Source: Prostheceraeus crozeri
Lineage: Eukaryota; Platyhelminthes; Polycladida; Euryleptidae
Direction of reading: 5' to 3'
Assembly (NCBI GenBank): GCA_907163375.1
Contig: CAJQUW010005361.1
Span: 1 to 64,000, forward strand
Length of the DNA: 64,000 nt
Below the pieces are notes generated by a model. It made no database searches. It saw nothing but the letters and a program-made list of their open reading frames with translations, and had not been told where the DNA came from. Position numbers and translations under genes: made by a program. Positions 51,769 through 60,570 of the stretch are shown here, one piece after another (the stretch's first letter is position 1; every line of letters begins with the position of its first letter).

Positions 51769-52392
51769 ATGTCAATCAGCATGTCGTTCACTACCAACAT
51801 TCCCATTTCAATAATTTACCGAAGTCAACTCTTCACGGGCAATATATTTTATTCTGCCGTGAATATAACTGGCTATAAAGCGGATTTGGTGGATCTGATG
51901 GAGGAAATAGTGAAGTATTTCCGCTGCGGAGAGGACGTTGTGGTGCAGAGAATGTTGATGAGAGTCGTGAACAACGCTCTTACACGAGTTGCAAGATTCT
52001 GGCTCAACGAAGTATTTCGCCCACTATCTCAAACGGAGATTGTACCGGAATACTCTCGCTGTTGGTGCAGCAGTATCCAACGGAAACTCAACACATGTCT
52101 CCATGACATTATCACCTCCAGCTACTATGGCGAGAAGGGTGAGAAGTGCAAACTGGACTTGTTCAGTGGACCGCCATCAGTAAGCATCAATGTGGCTGCT
52201 CAAGGACATTCTGAGGTGATCAGTTTGCGGGCATACTATGCCAATATTTTAAAGACTTTCCATTTAAAACCTTGCTGTATGTGCTGTCCTATTTCAAAAC
52301 ATCTAATGAAAGACATTGAGCAGCTCATAACTGCTACAAATGAGACTCTAGCCGATGTGAGTGTATATCAGTTTCCCTCTACAACTTGCTAA
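51769..52392 (+). CDS. Polinton C protein of unknown function
   Basis: 207 residues, mixed helical (LVDLMEEIVKYFRCGEDVVVQRMLMRVVNNALTRVARFW) with a Cys-rich end (CCMCCPISKH). A second ATG at 51781 could be the start. It has its own TATA promoter. I do not recognise the family; the Cys cluster is too compact for a RING finger. Confidence 0.55.
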   Translation: MSISMSFTTNIPISIIYRSQLFTGNIFYSAVNITGYKADLVDLMEEIVKYFRCGEDVVVQRMLMRVVNNALTRVARFWLNEVFRPLSQTEIVPEYSRCWCSSIQRKLNTCLHDIITSSYYGEKGEKCKLDLFSGPPSVSINVAAQGHSEVISLRAYYANILKTFHLKPCCMCCPISKHLMKDIEQLITATNETLADVSVYQFPSTTC

Positions 52393-52520
52393 GTGTTTTA
52401 TGTAATTTTATACGTACCAGCAACAAACTCTGTGTGAATGCTTGTAAACTTTTATATATAATGTTGTAAGTACTAAGCAAAAATTGTAATTGTATTATCT
52501 ATTTCCATATTAGAATAAAA

Positions 52521-52913
52521 ATGTCTGTAAAACGGAAGGCATCTTCTCGTCAATCGAAACGGTCCTTCAAACCTTCAAGTCAGTTTAAAAAGGCGTTGCG
52601 AAAGTTAAACAGGATACATGATAATAAGAAGAAGTGTAAATTGATTCAAAATTCAAGTGATGATTTCATTCGTGATTTAGCTTTTGCAATACACAAATGT
52701 CTACCTATTTACAAGCCTCTGTTGAATGCTGGCTCTTTGAATAGCATAAAAAAGTTTTCAAATCCAAGGAGTAGTGATAAGAAAAGGCGAAACTTAATTC
52801 AGCGCGGTGGTGGTGGGTTTCTAAGTATGTTAAATGATATTGGAAACAGTATTAATGGTGTAATCAATAGTCCGCTTGGAAGGATTGCAGCAACTGCTGC
52901 AATGTTAATATAA
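52521..52913 (+). CDS. Small basic virion core-like protein
   Basis: 130 residues. The basic body (KRKASSRQSKRSFKPSSQFKK) is followed by QRGGGGFLSMLNDIG and a glycine-containing hydrophobic tail. This is the same plan as 388-744. The glycine run is a plausible site for the adenain-like protease encoded at 59954-60418. Probably a DNA-condensing or membrane-active virion part. Confidence 0.6.
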   Translation: MSVKRKASSRQSKRSFKPSSQFKKALRKLNRIHDNKKKCKLIQNSSDDFIRDLAFAIHKCLPIYKPLLNAGSLNSIKKFSNPRSSDKKRRNLIQRGGGGFLSMLNDIGNSINGVINSPLGRIAATAAMLI

Positions 52914-52954
52914 GGTTAGCGAATCATAAAGTGACACGTCATCACTTTGATTGA

Positions 52955-52985
52955 TGAGTCATATATAGGTGTATATAAGGAAGAC
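52955..52985 (+). promoter_or_regulatory. AP-1/TATA promoter, second copy of the module
   Basis: TGAGTCA is at 52955-52961 and TATATAAGGAAGAC starts at 52972. The ATG at 53065 follows about 90 bases later. It shares the string TATATAAGGARGAC with the promoter at 51714. Confidence 0.65.
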
Positions 52986-53064
52986 GCTTTAATGATATTT
53001 TACCACTTTCAAGTGACAATTCATTTGCGCTGGTTGAAAGCTCCGAATTAGTACTTGTTGAAAC

Positions 53065-53799
53065 ATGACTCAGAAAATGTATACAATCAGAGAGGAAGGT
53101 GACGCTTTTGAGCAAGATCTCTTGAAGCTTCGTCCGACACGAAAGGTGCAAGGGATTGGAAATACGTTCTACTTTCAAACCTTGAATTATGGTGATGATG
53201 GCTTTTATCTTCAAGTTCCATTCTTCCACAGTAATGGTATGTCTACATCAGGGTATAGCAATATGAGACAAATGCGAGTGACTTTTCCAAAATGGCAACA
53301 GGTGATTCTTAAAACTATTGACTCTTTCGCGAAAGAATGTGTTGAGCTGCCTGAAAGTGCTCCCACTCATTGGAGAAAGGCATTAGAGGAAGGAGTTGGT
53401 TATAAGGAATTGCCGGAATTCGATACACTGTTTTTAAAACTATCTGATCATTTTCAAGCATTCGATCTCTTTACAAACGCGATGGAATGTGAGGATCTGA
53501 AACGGGGCCGCTATATGGGCTTAGTTCACGTTACCGGACTTTATATTGGCTCACATGGTTCGACCGGTAAAGTCGCATCTTTACAAATGAAGGTTCTTCA
53601 ACTAGTCTATGAACCACTACCAATTGATAAATGTTTAATTAACATTGATAAGACTGCTTCAAGTGATGGGAAGGAAGAGAGCAAAAAGCGAGGTCGGAAA
53701 TCTAAAGATGGGAATCCTAAATTGAAGTTGAAGCGCCAAGATGCTGACTTGAAAACTTTCTATAATCCTAATTGTGATGAGGAAACACAAATGTTTTAA
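53065..53799 (+). CDS. DNA-binding candidate (ssDNA-binding-like)
   Basis: 244 residues. The central beta-rich domain (IGNTFYFQTLNYGDDGFYLQVPFF) and conserved YMGLVHVTGLYIG...KVASLQMKVLQLVYEP correspond to the protein at 2363-3138 of Polinton A. A lysine-rich tail (KKRGRKSKDG) suits nucleic-acid or nuclear binding. Protein-primed replicating viruses need a single-strand binder, so that is the working guess; no published motif is recognised. It has its own AP-1/TATA promoter. Confidence 0.55.
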   Translation: MTQKMYTIREEGDAFEQDLLKLRPTRKVQGIGNTFYFQTLNYGDDGFYLQVPFFHSNGMSTSGYSNMRQMRVTFPKWQQVILKTIDSFAKECVELPESAPTHWRKALEEGVGYKELPEFDTLFLKLSDHFQAFDLFTNAMECEDLKRGRYMGLVHVTGLYIGSHGSTGKVASLQMKVLQLVYEPLPIDKCLINIDKTASSDGKEESKKRGRKSKDGNPKLKLKRQDADLKTFYNPNCDEETQMF

Positions 53800-53940
53800 T
53801 TTGTAAATGTTTTAATTTGTAAATGTAACTTGAAAGTTTCTATTCTGAATGTAAATAAACTTGATCTGGAACATGTGTCTGTTTTGTTGTTCTAAGCAAA
53901 ATTAGCGGGATGATGAGTTTAATGTTAATGGAATTATAAG

Positions 53941-54576
53941 ATGACAGATTTTCGTCTATTCACTGATCGCACAATGTGTGTCGCTGGACCAAGTCAGTCC
54001 GGTAAAACTACATTTGTAACTGAATTGCTACAATATAGAAATGAAATGTTTAACAAGGAAATTAAGAGAGTCAAATGGTATTGTGGAATATTTCAACCAC
54101 AACTACATTCTGCACTTCGCCAGAAAGGTTATGAGGTGAAGCAAGGGTTGCCATCAACTGAGGATATCAAAGCAGGTGACTTACTAGTATTAGATGATCT
54201 ATTACGAGAAAGCAAATCTTCAAAGGATGTAACTGAAATGTTCATTCAAACTGCACATCATAGGGAAGCTTTTATTATCTACATCACCCAAAACATCTTC
54301 GATGGAGGGAAAGAGCAAAGAACTAGAAGTTTGAATACACATTATTTGGCAATATTTAAAAATCCAAGAGATAGCAGTCAGATACATCATCTCAGTAGAC
54401 AGATATTACCTCAACAACCTAAAGTACTTTCAAAAATATATGAAGATGTAACAAAGAAACCACATGGTTATCTATTTATTGATCTAACCCAGGAATGTCC
54501 GGAACGACTTCGATTTCGAACAAATATCATACCTAATTCCGCTGAACCAATGACAGTTTTCTCGGTTCACAGTTAG
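53941..54576 (+). CDS. Packaging ATPase (FtsK/HerA-A32 type)
   Basis: 211 residues, complete. Walker A is VAGPSQSGKTTF (residues 15-26), Walker B LLVLDDLL (about 80-87), then SKDVTEMFIQTAHH and a sensor-like IIYITQN. The length matches Polinton ATPases. The motor would drive DNA into preformed capsids. It begins 141 bases after the DNA-binding candidate and ends 39 bases before the start codon of the next gene. Confidence 0.92.
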   Translation: MTDFRLFTDRTMCVAGPSQSGKTTFVTELLQYRNEMFNKEIKRVKWYCGIFQPQLHSALRQKGYEVKQGLPSTEDIKAGDLLVLDDLLRESKSSKDVTEMFIQTAHHREAFIIYITQNIFDGGKEQRTRSLNTHYLAIFKNPRDSSQIHHLSRQILPQQPKVLSKIYEDVTKKPHGYLFIDLTQECPERLRFRTNIIPNSAEPMTVFSVHS

Positions 54577-54615
54577 TTTTAAGCAATGTACTTTGTTGCC
54601 TTATTATTTTCAAAC

Positions 54616-55266
54616 ATGTCGTATTCAAAGATGGTAGTCATTCCTCAAGAGGAGTATGTACAATTGACTACATTACAAAGTGCACAGGAAGTCAAAAATA
54701 TAGATCAACCTATTACGAATCAACTTAAGGAACTAACACAAAAGGATATGGAAATTCAGAAGATTAAGGATCCCTATCGACGAATGCAGTTAGCAGCTGA
54801 AAACATTGACGAGAGGCGACAGATTCGTGACAAGTTGCGACGATTTATAACCTTGTCAACACCTCGACCATATCGTGTGCGCGCTGAGCGATTATTTGAC
54901 TTCATTGATCCACATGTGAAGTTCAATGAGAGAGGGGAGATAATAGATGAAACAACTGGTGATGTTATTAGAAATAGTCACATAGATGACCTTCTACAAT
55001 ATGCTGTCAGAGATGTAAGGCGAAAACTAGGTGCACCACAAGGGTGGACATATTTTCAGAAAAATTTATCTGATCAAAATGTACCTCACAATATTATTGG
55101 AGGACCGACTGTGAATGAATTGGATAAGGGTCACTTACAAGATGGATCAAAGAGTAAAACACCCACGATGGCGGTCAAGCGAGAGCTTGCAGATCCCGAT
55201 GATCTGCAACCAAAAAGAGCTACTAGGCGCTCAATGCGTGTTGCGAAGGAGTATAGTAAATATTAA
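54616..55266 (+). CDS. Polinton virion-associated protein, function unknown
   Basis: About 216 residues from the ATG at 54616 (a further ATG lies at 54586, but the conserved-looking start is SYSKMVVIPQEEYVQL). It has helical, charged sequence. A middle block, RAERLFDFIDPHVKFNERGEI...IRNSHIDDLLQYAV, and RKLGAPQGWTYFQKNLSDQNVPHNII recall a protein common next to the ATPase in Polintons. The C-terminus is basic (RATRRSMRVAK). Role unknown. Confidence 0.55.
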   Translation: MSYSKMVVIPQEEYVQLTTLQSAQEVKNIDQPITNQLKELTQKDMEIQKIKDPYRRMQLAAENIDERRQIRDKLRRFITLSTPRPYRVRAERLFDFIDPHVKFNERGEIIDETTGDVIRNSHIDDLLQYAVRDVRRKLGAPQGWTYFQKNLSDQNVPHNIIGGPTVNELDKGHLQDGSKSKTPTMAVKRELADPDDLQPKRATRRSMRVAKEYSKY

Positions 55267-55300
55267 GCAAATATGAATTAAGCCTTGCCTCTCTCATATC

Positions 55301-55627
55301 ATGTCGTTACAAAAATTTTGCTGTTGTTTGAAATCTGCGCTCGAAGGCAAAGGAGAAGAGGGCATAGAGGTTGATATCAATTGTGTTAGCAGTTGCTGTG
55401 CGAGTAATACGCGTGCAAATCAGAACAAAGACGATGAGTACAGCAGTGAAACTCAGAAAGATTTATTACGACTTAAATCACCCCGCAAGTTTCAGTCGTC
55501 CGGAGGTTCTAGCTCGTGCAGCAGGTGTGGGAATAGAGAAAGTCAAGAAGTGGTTGAGGAGTCAACCGACTTACACTCTTCACAAAAATGCGAGAAAGCG
55601 GTTTCCAACAAGAAAATATGTTGTTAA
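55301..55627 (+). CDS. Small Cys-rich protein overlapping the integrase gene
   Basis: 108 residues. The N-terminus is MSLQKFCCCLKSAL...NCVSSCCASN with clustered cysteines; the remainder is Ser/Glu-rich, ending in SNKKICC. It overlaps the integrase frame by about 190 bases in another phase. Short proteins with Cys clusters at the N-terminus occur before the integrase in other Polintons, as I recall. Cys-rich ends suggest palmitoylation or metal binding. The second half could be only the shadow of the integrase; the N-terminal third is the supported part. Confidence 0.45.
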   Translation: MSLQKFCCCLKSALEGKGEEGIEVDINCVSSCCASNTRANQNKDDEYSSETQKDLLRLKSPRKFQSSGGSSSCSRCGNRESQEVVEESTDLHSSQKCEKAVSNKKICC

Positions 55628-56522
55628 CAATATAGATAGTCAATGGCAAGCGGACTTGGCTGACATGCAACAGATATCACAGTACAATGATGGCTATAAA
55701 TACATCTTAACCGTAATAGATATTTTATCTCGCTATGCTTGGGCACGTGCGCTGAAATCTAAACGAGGACCAGAAGTTGAAGCGGCTTTTCAGAGCATTT
55801 TCGATGAGGGGCGTGTTCCGCAAAGAATACAGACCGATCAAGGGAAGGAATTCGAAAACTCTCATGTTCGAAGTCTCCTTAAAAGTCATAATGTGGAATT
55901 GTTTAGTGTCAAAAGTGCTTATAAAGCTGCCATGGTTGAGAGGTTCAATCGCACACTGAAGACAAAAATATGGCGCTATTTCACTGCAAAAAATACACAT
56001 GTTTGGGTAGGTGAGCTGCAGAAATTTGTTAAGAATTACAATGAAAGCTACCATCGAATCATTAAGATGAAACCAGTTGATGTCACCCCAGATAATGCGA
56101 TGGATGTATGGCTTCGATTGTATGATAAGAAAGCGAAAAACATTTCCAATGAAAAGAAAATTAATGTTGGTGATAGAGTTCGGATTTCAAAGGTCAAGTC
56201 TACATTTGAGAAGGGGTATCTACCTAATTGGACTGAAGAAGAGTTTTTTGTGGATGAAGTAAATACAAAATTTAGGCCCACCATGTATAAATTAATAGAT
56301 TACCATGGCAATCTAATTGAAGGAAAATTTTACTCTTATGAATTGCAAGTAGTAGACAGAAGTGAAGAGGTGTATATGATTGATAAAATAATTAGGAGGA
56401 AAGGTCATGGCAATCAAAGGAAATATCTAGTTAAATGGAAAGGATATCCTGATTCATTCAATAGCTGGATAACGCACCAGGATCTACAAAATGTGGAGAT
56501 GGGAGACACTCGTAACTTTTAA
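55434..56522 (+). CDS. Retroviral-type integrase with chromodomain
   Basis: 363 residues from the ATG at 55434. An N-terminal helical region (YYDLNHPASFSRPEVLARAAG) is followed by the DDE core: Asp in WQADLADM, Asp in IQTDQGKEF, Glu in AMVERFNRTLKTKI. An SH3-like domain comes next (INVGDRVRISKVKSTFEKGYLPNW). The end is a chromodomain with VYMIDKIIRRKGHG...YLVKWKGYPDSFNSWI, whose aromatic residues bind methylated histones. It inserts the element, and the chromodomain may steer it to marked chromatin. Confidence 0.95.
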   Translation: MSTAVKLRKIYYDLNHPASFSRPEVLARAAGVGIEKVKKWLRSQPTYTLHKNARKRFPTRKYVVNNIDSQWQADLADMQQISQYNDGYKYILTVIDILSRYAWARALKSKRGPEVEAAFQSIFDEGRVPQRIQTDQGKEFENSHVRSLLKSHNVELFSVKSAYKAAMVERFNRTLKTKIWRYFTAKNTHVWVGELQKFVKNYNESYHRIIKMKPVDVTPDNAMDVWLRLYDKKAKNISNEKKINVGDRVRISKVKSTFEKGYLPNWTEEEFFVDEVNTKFRPTMYKLIDYHGNLIEGKFYSYELQVVDRSEEVYMIDKIIRRKGHGNQRKYLVKWKGYPDSFNSWITHQDLQNVEMGDTRNF

Positions 56523-56562
56523 GCTAATATAGCATGTGACTTCTTCCATATATGACTTTAAC

Positions 56563-58137
56563 ATGTCTACTAACTTCAATATCATTCTTCCAAGCAATAG
56601 CAACCCCAAGATATTCCCAAGTAACAAACCATCTCTATACTCTGTTGAATTCGCTAATCCAATTACTCTGCATGGACCCCATGAAGTTGCTCTAACTGAA
56701 ATTACTTATTACAACGATATCAGTTTGCTAAAGAACAACTATTTTGAATTACATAAAGAAGTGCGAGAGAAGGATGATTGCTTTCGCATATTTCAAAATA
56801 GTCTACATGGTACATGGGCTTTTCATCATCTAACTTTACATCCTTTTTCAACATCTTTACCATCTGTTCAAAACATGATTAAAATTCAAAAGGCATTTGC
56901 AACGTCAACTTTTGATTCTAAGGTTCCCACAATGAGCTTGCAAGATACAGAAAAGGAAATCGGTAGAATGTTTGAACGAATAAATGATCTCTTCAAGCTG
57001 ACTTTGAATAAATTCTACAAACCAGTCATAAAGGGGTCAACAAAATTGATGAAGGAAGGGAAGCATGTTCTTCTTGTATTAGGTAAGGATTTGAGTCATA
57101 CTTTTGGGTATTCCAGAACAACTTTCTCATCAAGGTATTGGTACAATGGACGTGGGTGGAATTCGGAGAGGAAAGTCACTGATTTTCAATGTAGAATTGT
57201 GCCATTGTATGCATTACAAAGGAGCATCCGAGTAAAAAATAAATTTGAGGTCATTAGAAGTGTTGAAGACTTTGCAAGAAAGTTTCAAGGATCAGTGCCA
57301 GAAACGTTAATGACTTGTGAATATAAGAAAGAGAAAGTAACTTTATTTACTGTTGAAACGGAGGCAGAATTTATTGTTTTTACTAAAAAGACACCATTGG
57401 AAAAGTCTGAGTCCGCTGTTATTGAATTTGGATCTGAAATGATTGGGATGTTTAAGGGCCTTGAAAGCGCACCTTGGTTGACAGAATTAAATGATACATT
57501 CAAGGTTCAATTGTCCTCTTCTAAACTCAAAGCATCAACAAATGCTTCATGGGTAATCCACGTATACAGCGAAGACATATCGGGTGATGAATTGTCTACT
57601 TCCAGTGAACTTGTAAAAAGAGTTAATTTGAACATTGAAAGCTTGAAAACGCCATCTGAATTGTGTACAAAGTTAAATGAGTTTGGTGTAGATTACCTTG
57701 ATGCAGATGAATATCACTTTTCTTATGACCCACATAAGAAACGCATGATTCTAAAGGTAGGGAAGAACTCTCTTATCAAGCTGGATAGCGTGTTAACGAC
57801 CACATTGGGATTCTCAAAATCAACTATTTATGAAGGTACATCAATAGGCGATACAACCCCATCACTAGAGCGTGATATAAGTAACTTATACGTCTATTGT
57901 AACATTATTGAATATACAAGGGTTGGCGACATTGAGGCCCCACTTCTGCGCACATTTCCTCTCTCATCCGTAAGGAAGCAACTAATCAATCGAGAATTTT
58001 TTAATACAATGTATCTACCAATGAGCAGAAATGTTATCAATAGAATTGACATATCAATTCATGATGACGCAGGAGAAGTAGTACCGTTCTGTGGTGGTGT
58101 TACTGTTTTGACCCTACATATTAGGTCACGAGAATAA
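56563..58137 (+). CDS. Penton-like minor capsid protein
   Basis: About 524 residues from the ATG at 56563 (an upstream in-frame ATG at 56536 is possible). The start FNIILPSNSNPKIFPSNKPSLYSVEFANPI...HEVALTEITYYN is characteristic of the Polinton protein assigned as the single jelly-roll vertex protein. The C-terminal beta-rich end (YVYCNIIEYTRVGDIEAPL...VINRIDISIHDDAGE) matches the one at 11297-12085. In the capsid it would form the pentameric vertices. It lies between integrase and pVI-like gene. Confidence 0.7.
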   Translation: MSTNFNIILPSNSNPKIFPSNKPSLYSVEFANPITLHGPHEVALTEITYYNDISLLKNNYFELHKEVREKDDCFRIFQNSLHGTWAFHHLTLHPFSTSLPSVQNMIKIQKAFATSTFDSKVPTMSLQDTEKEIGRMFERINDLFKLTLNKFYKPVIKGSTKLMKEGKHVLLVLGKDLSHTFGYSRTTFSSRYWYNGRGWNSERKVTDFQCRIVPLYALQRSIRVKNKFEVIRSVEDFARKFQGSVPETLMTCEYKKEKVTLFTVETEAEFIVFTKKTPLEKSESAVIEFGSEMIGMFKGLESAPWLTELNDTFKVQLSSSKLKASTNASWVIHVYSEDISGDELSTSSELVKRVNLNIESLKTPSELCTKLNEFGVDYLDADEYHFSYDPHKKRMILKVGKNSLIKLDSVLTTTLGFSKSTIYEGTSIGDTTPSLERDISNLYVYCNIIEYTRVGDIEAPLLRTFPLSSVRKQLINREFFNTMYLPMSRNVINRIDISIHDDAGEVVPFCGGVTVLTLHIRSRE

Positions 58138-58180
58138 GGCTTTACGCTCTTGTGACTTCCATAGTTATTCAATAGTCATA

Positions 58181-58663
58181 ATGACAGGCATTTACAGTAG
58201 ACCATCATATCAGAGCGGTTATCCCGTGTTTGTTGGAGGTAGACGACAAGTTGGAGGAGGCATATTTGGTGCACTAAGACGTATGATTCTTCCAACACTC
58301 AAAAAGTATGGTGTACCAATCATGAAGCGTGTTGGAAGCAGGGCTTTAGATTTTGGTGCAAATGTTGCAGCTGGTGCGCTTCAAGGTGAGGATATCGGTG
58401 AATCTATGAAAATGCGCGCGCAGCAATCTGCCATAGACGCATTAGATGATTTAACAAAGACGAGACGTACAGTTCGGAAGAAGCGTAGGAAGTCAAGACA
58501 AGTTGGATCAGGCCGAGTTACTAAGCAAAGACGCAGGAAAAGTAAAAAGCCGACTAGAGCAGCAAGTTCTAAATCTAGACGTCGAGTGAAAACAAGAAAG
58601 CGCAAACGAAATTCCACAGCTACTAGAAACAAGTCAAAACGAAGGAAGACAACATATTTGTAG
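58181..58663 (+). CDS. pVI-like membrane-active and core protein
   Basis: 160 residues. An N-terminal glycine-flanked amphipathic helix (GGGIFGALRRMILPTLKKYG) is followed by SRALDFGANVAAGALQGED and an extremely basic tail (repeated KRRKSKK/RRRVKTRKRKR). RQVGG-G (residues 24-28) and RQVGSG (about residue 107) fit adenain recognition patterns (x-x-G-G-x / x-x-G-x-G). The layout combines the adenovirus pVI lytic helix with a core-protein tail. The protease that could process it is encoded 1.3 kb downstream. Confidence 0.65.
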   Translation: MTGIYSRPSYQSGYPVFVGGRRQVGGGIFGALRRMILPTLKKYGVPIMKRVGSRALDFGANVAAGALQGEDIGESMKMRAQQSAIDALDDLTKTRRTVRKKRRKSRQVGSGRVTKQRRRKSKKPTRAASSKSRRRVKTRKRKRNSTATRNKSKRRKTTYL

Positions 58664-58673
58664 AGCTAATACG

Positions 58674-59957
58674 ATGCAGAGTATCAATTCGGCTTTGTGT
58701 TTCTTCGATTCTCCCCCTCATCAGACAGACATAATCTCCTCAACTATTGTAGACATAGTCCCCACAACAAATATCGATGGTAACCAGCAGCCTATTCAGT
58801 TTGATATACCTGCCAATCCTCAAGATTATATTGACTGTCAATCCATTCATTTAGAGTTGTGTATACAAATTAAGAAGACTGATGGTACAAATATCGATTC
58901 ATCCAAGGATAAAGTGGGATTAGCAAATCTTCCTATTGCCAGTCTGTTCTCAGATGTGTATCTAATATTGAATGACAAACAGATTGAAGGAGGGGATCGA
59001 GCATATCCATATGGAGCATATATACATACAATGACTCAATTTCAAAAGCAAGCTAAACAGTCACACTTGCAAGTTTCTGGGTGGTATGATGATCAGCAAG
59101 GGAAATTTGATGATGTCTCAATTACAAGGTTGAAAAGACGAATGGATTTAACAGCGGATTCAAAGGAATTATACTTGAAAGGACCCGTCTATCTTGATTT
59201 CCTTCGTCAATCTAGATATCTGCTATCACAGGTTAAAATGCAAATAAAATTTATTCGTGCAAATCCTGAGTTCGCGTTAATGGCTTTTGGAGCTACAAAC
59301 TATCAAGTCAACATAAGTAATGCCGTGCTCAATGTAAGGCGAGTAACAATGAACCCGTCAGTCATCAACGAGCATGCGACAGGATTGAGGAAAAACAATG
59401 CAATATATCCAGTTAATCACAGTGTGTTGACAAACTTCACAATTGGTGCGGGATCATCCTCACATGCCTACCCAAATCTTTTTCCCACTGCAATGCCAAA
59501 GGCGGTGTATATTACATTTGTGGAAAATGAGGCATTCATTGGTGCTTTTGAAAAGAATCCATTCAATTTCCAACACTTTAATGTTAGCAAACTAGCACTC
59601 TATCAGGATGGGAAATTTGTATCTTGCAAAGCATATGAGCCTAATTTCAAAGATGGAAAATTCGCACGTGAATATGGTTCTATTTTCACCGCCCTCAACA
59701 TGTTTAATACAGACGATTCAAATGGAATTACAATGGATATGTACAAGAATGGCTACTTCTTCATTATGTACAACCTCACAGCAGATGCAGATCTAGGTGG
59801 TGAAAGCGTAGGAGTTACAAAGCCTGGAAATCTACGACTGGAGGTATCATTTGAGTCACCTTTGAAGAAAACAATTACTTGTCTCATTTATGCTATCTAT
59901 GATAGCAAAGTTGAGATAACAAGAATGAGAGACGTGACTGTCAGCTATCAGAGATGA
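58674..59957 (+). CDS. Major capsid protein, double jelly-roll (hexon-like)
   Basis: 427 residues. It belongs to the family often annotated 'F54H12.2-like' in animal genomes, which is the Polinton major capsid protein: PIASLFSDVYLILNDKQIEGGDRAYPYGAYIHTM, TFVENEAFIGAFEKNPFNFQHFNV and MDMYKNGYFFIMYNLTADAD blocks. Trimers form the icosahedral shell. It starts 11 bases after the pVI-like gene and overlaps the protease start by 4 bases (ATGA). Confidence 0.92.
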   Translation: MQSINSALCFFDSPPHQTDIISSTIVDIVPTTNIDGNQQPIQFDIPANPQDYIDCQSIHLELCIQIKKTDGTNIDSSKDKVGLANLPIASLFSDVYLILNDKQIEGGDRAYPYGAYIHTMTQFQKQAKQSHLQVSGWYDDQQGKFDDVSITRLKRRMDLTADSKELYLKGPVYLDFLRQSRYLLSQVKMQIKFIRANPEFALMAFGATNYQVNISNAVLNVRRVTMNPSVINEHATGLRKNNAIYPVNHSVLTNFTIGAGSSSHAYPNLFPTAMPKAVYITFVENEAFIGAFEKNPFNFQHFNVSKLALYQDGKFVSCKAYEPNFKDGKFAREYGSIFTALNMFNTDDSNGITMDMYKNGYFFIMYNLTADADLGGESVGVTKPGNLRLEVSFESPLKKTITCLIYAIYDSKVEITRMRDVTVSYQR

Positions 59958-60418
59958 GTAACTTAAGCAACATAGAAATCTTGAGGAAAATGAGGAAAGC
60001 TCATCCCTACTCCAAGACAATATTTCTCAATGTCTTTTCTAGAGATAATTTACCTGATTCAATTCCTTTCTATCCTTGTTCACTTATCATCAATACGGAT
60101 ACAAACAATCTTCCCGGAAAACATTGGATTGCTGTATACATCAATCGTTATAAAGTTGCCGAATATTTTGACTCTCTTAATCAACCTCGTTTACATGATA
60201 TCGCATTATGGATGAACAGGTTTTCCTGGACTGTTAGGAAAGTGACATCGTTCCCACTTCAAAGTAATACATCTCTAATGTGCGGTGGCTATGTACTCTA
60301 TTTTGTCAACGAGAGACCATTGAAAAATAACTGTAAAAGTGCTTTAGAACTATTTTCAAAAAACTGTGATAAAAATGATGTAATTCTTACTAAATATGTT
60401 GAAACAGTTTTGAAATAA
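59954..60418 (+). CDS. Adenain-like maturation protease
   Basis: 154 residues. Catalytic residues in order: His in PGKHWIAVYI, Asp in AEYFDSLNQP, Gln in FPLQSNTSLMCGGY and Cys in the same MCGGYVLYFV. It cleaves virion precursors after assembly; likely substrates here are the pVI-like and core-like proteins. The ATGA overlap with the capsid gene suggests termination-reinitiation or a shared transcript. Confidence 0.92.
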   Translation: MSNLSNIEILRKMRKAHPYSKTIFLNVFSRDNLPDSIPFYPCSLIINTDTNNLPGKHWIAVYINRYKVAEYFDSLNQPRLHDIALWMNRFSWTVRKVTSFPLQSNTSLMCGGYVLYFVNERPLKNNCKSALELFSKNCDKNDVILTKYVETVLK

Positions 60419-60487
60419 AGTTTTATGTTGTATCATTAACTTGCTCTCTTTTTTCCAAAACAAGGGTATTTATAAGGAAAACAAAAA

Positions 60488-60570
60488 CATGCTCATATTT
60501 CATTATCTATTCACATATATACAAAAAACATGTTCACATTTCATTATCTATCCACATATATACAAAATCT
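60488..60570. repeat. Tandem duplication in the convergent intergenic region
   Basis: Two copies of a 41-base unit (CATnTTCAnATTTCATTATCTATnCACATATATACAAAA) lie between the converging protease and TBP-like genes. The second copy reaches into the end of the minus-strand gene. Confidence 0.8.

Noticed and set aside
58381-58632. Minus-strand 83-codon frame
   Set aside because: Antisense of the Arg/Lys-rich tail of the pVI-like protein, which yields a Leu/Phe-rich shadow.
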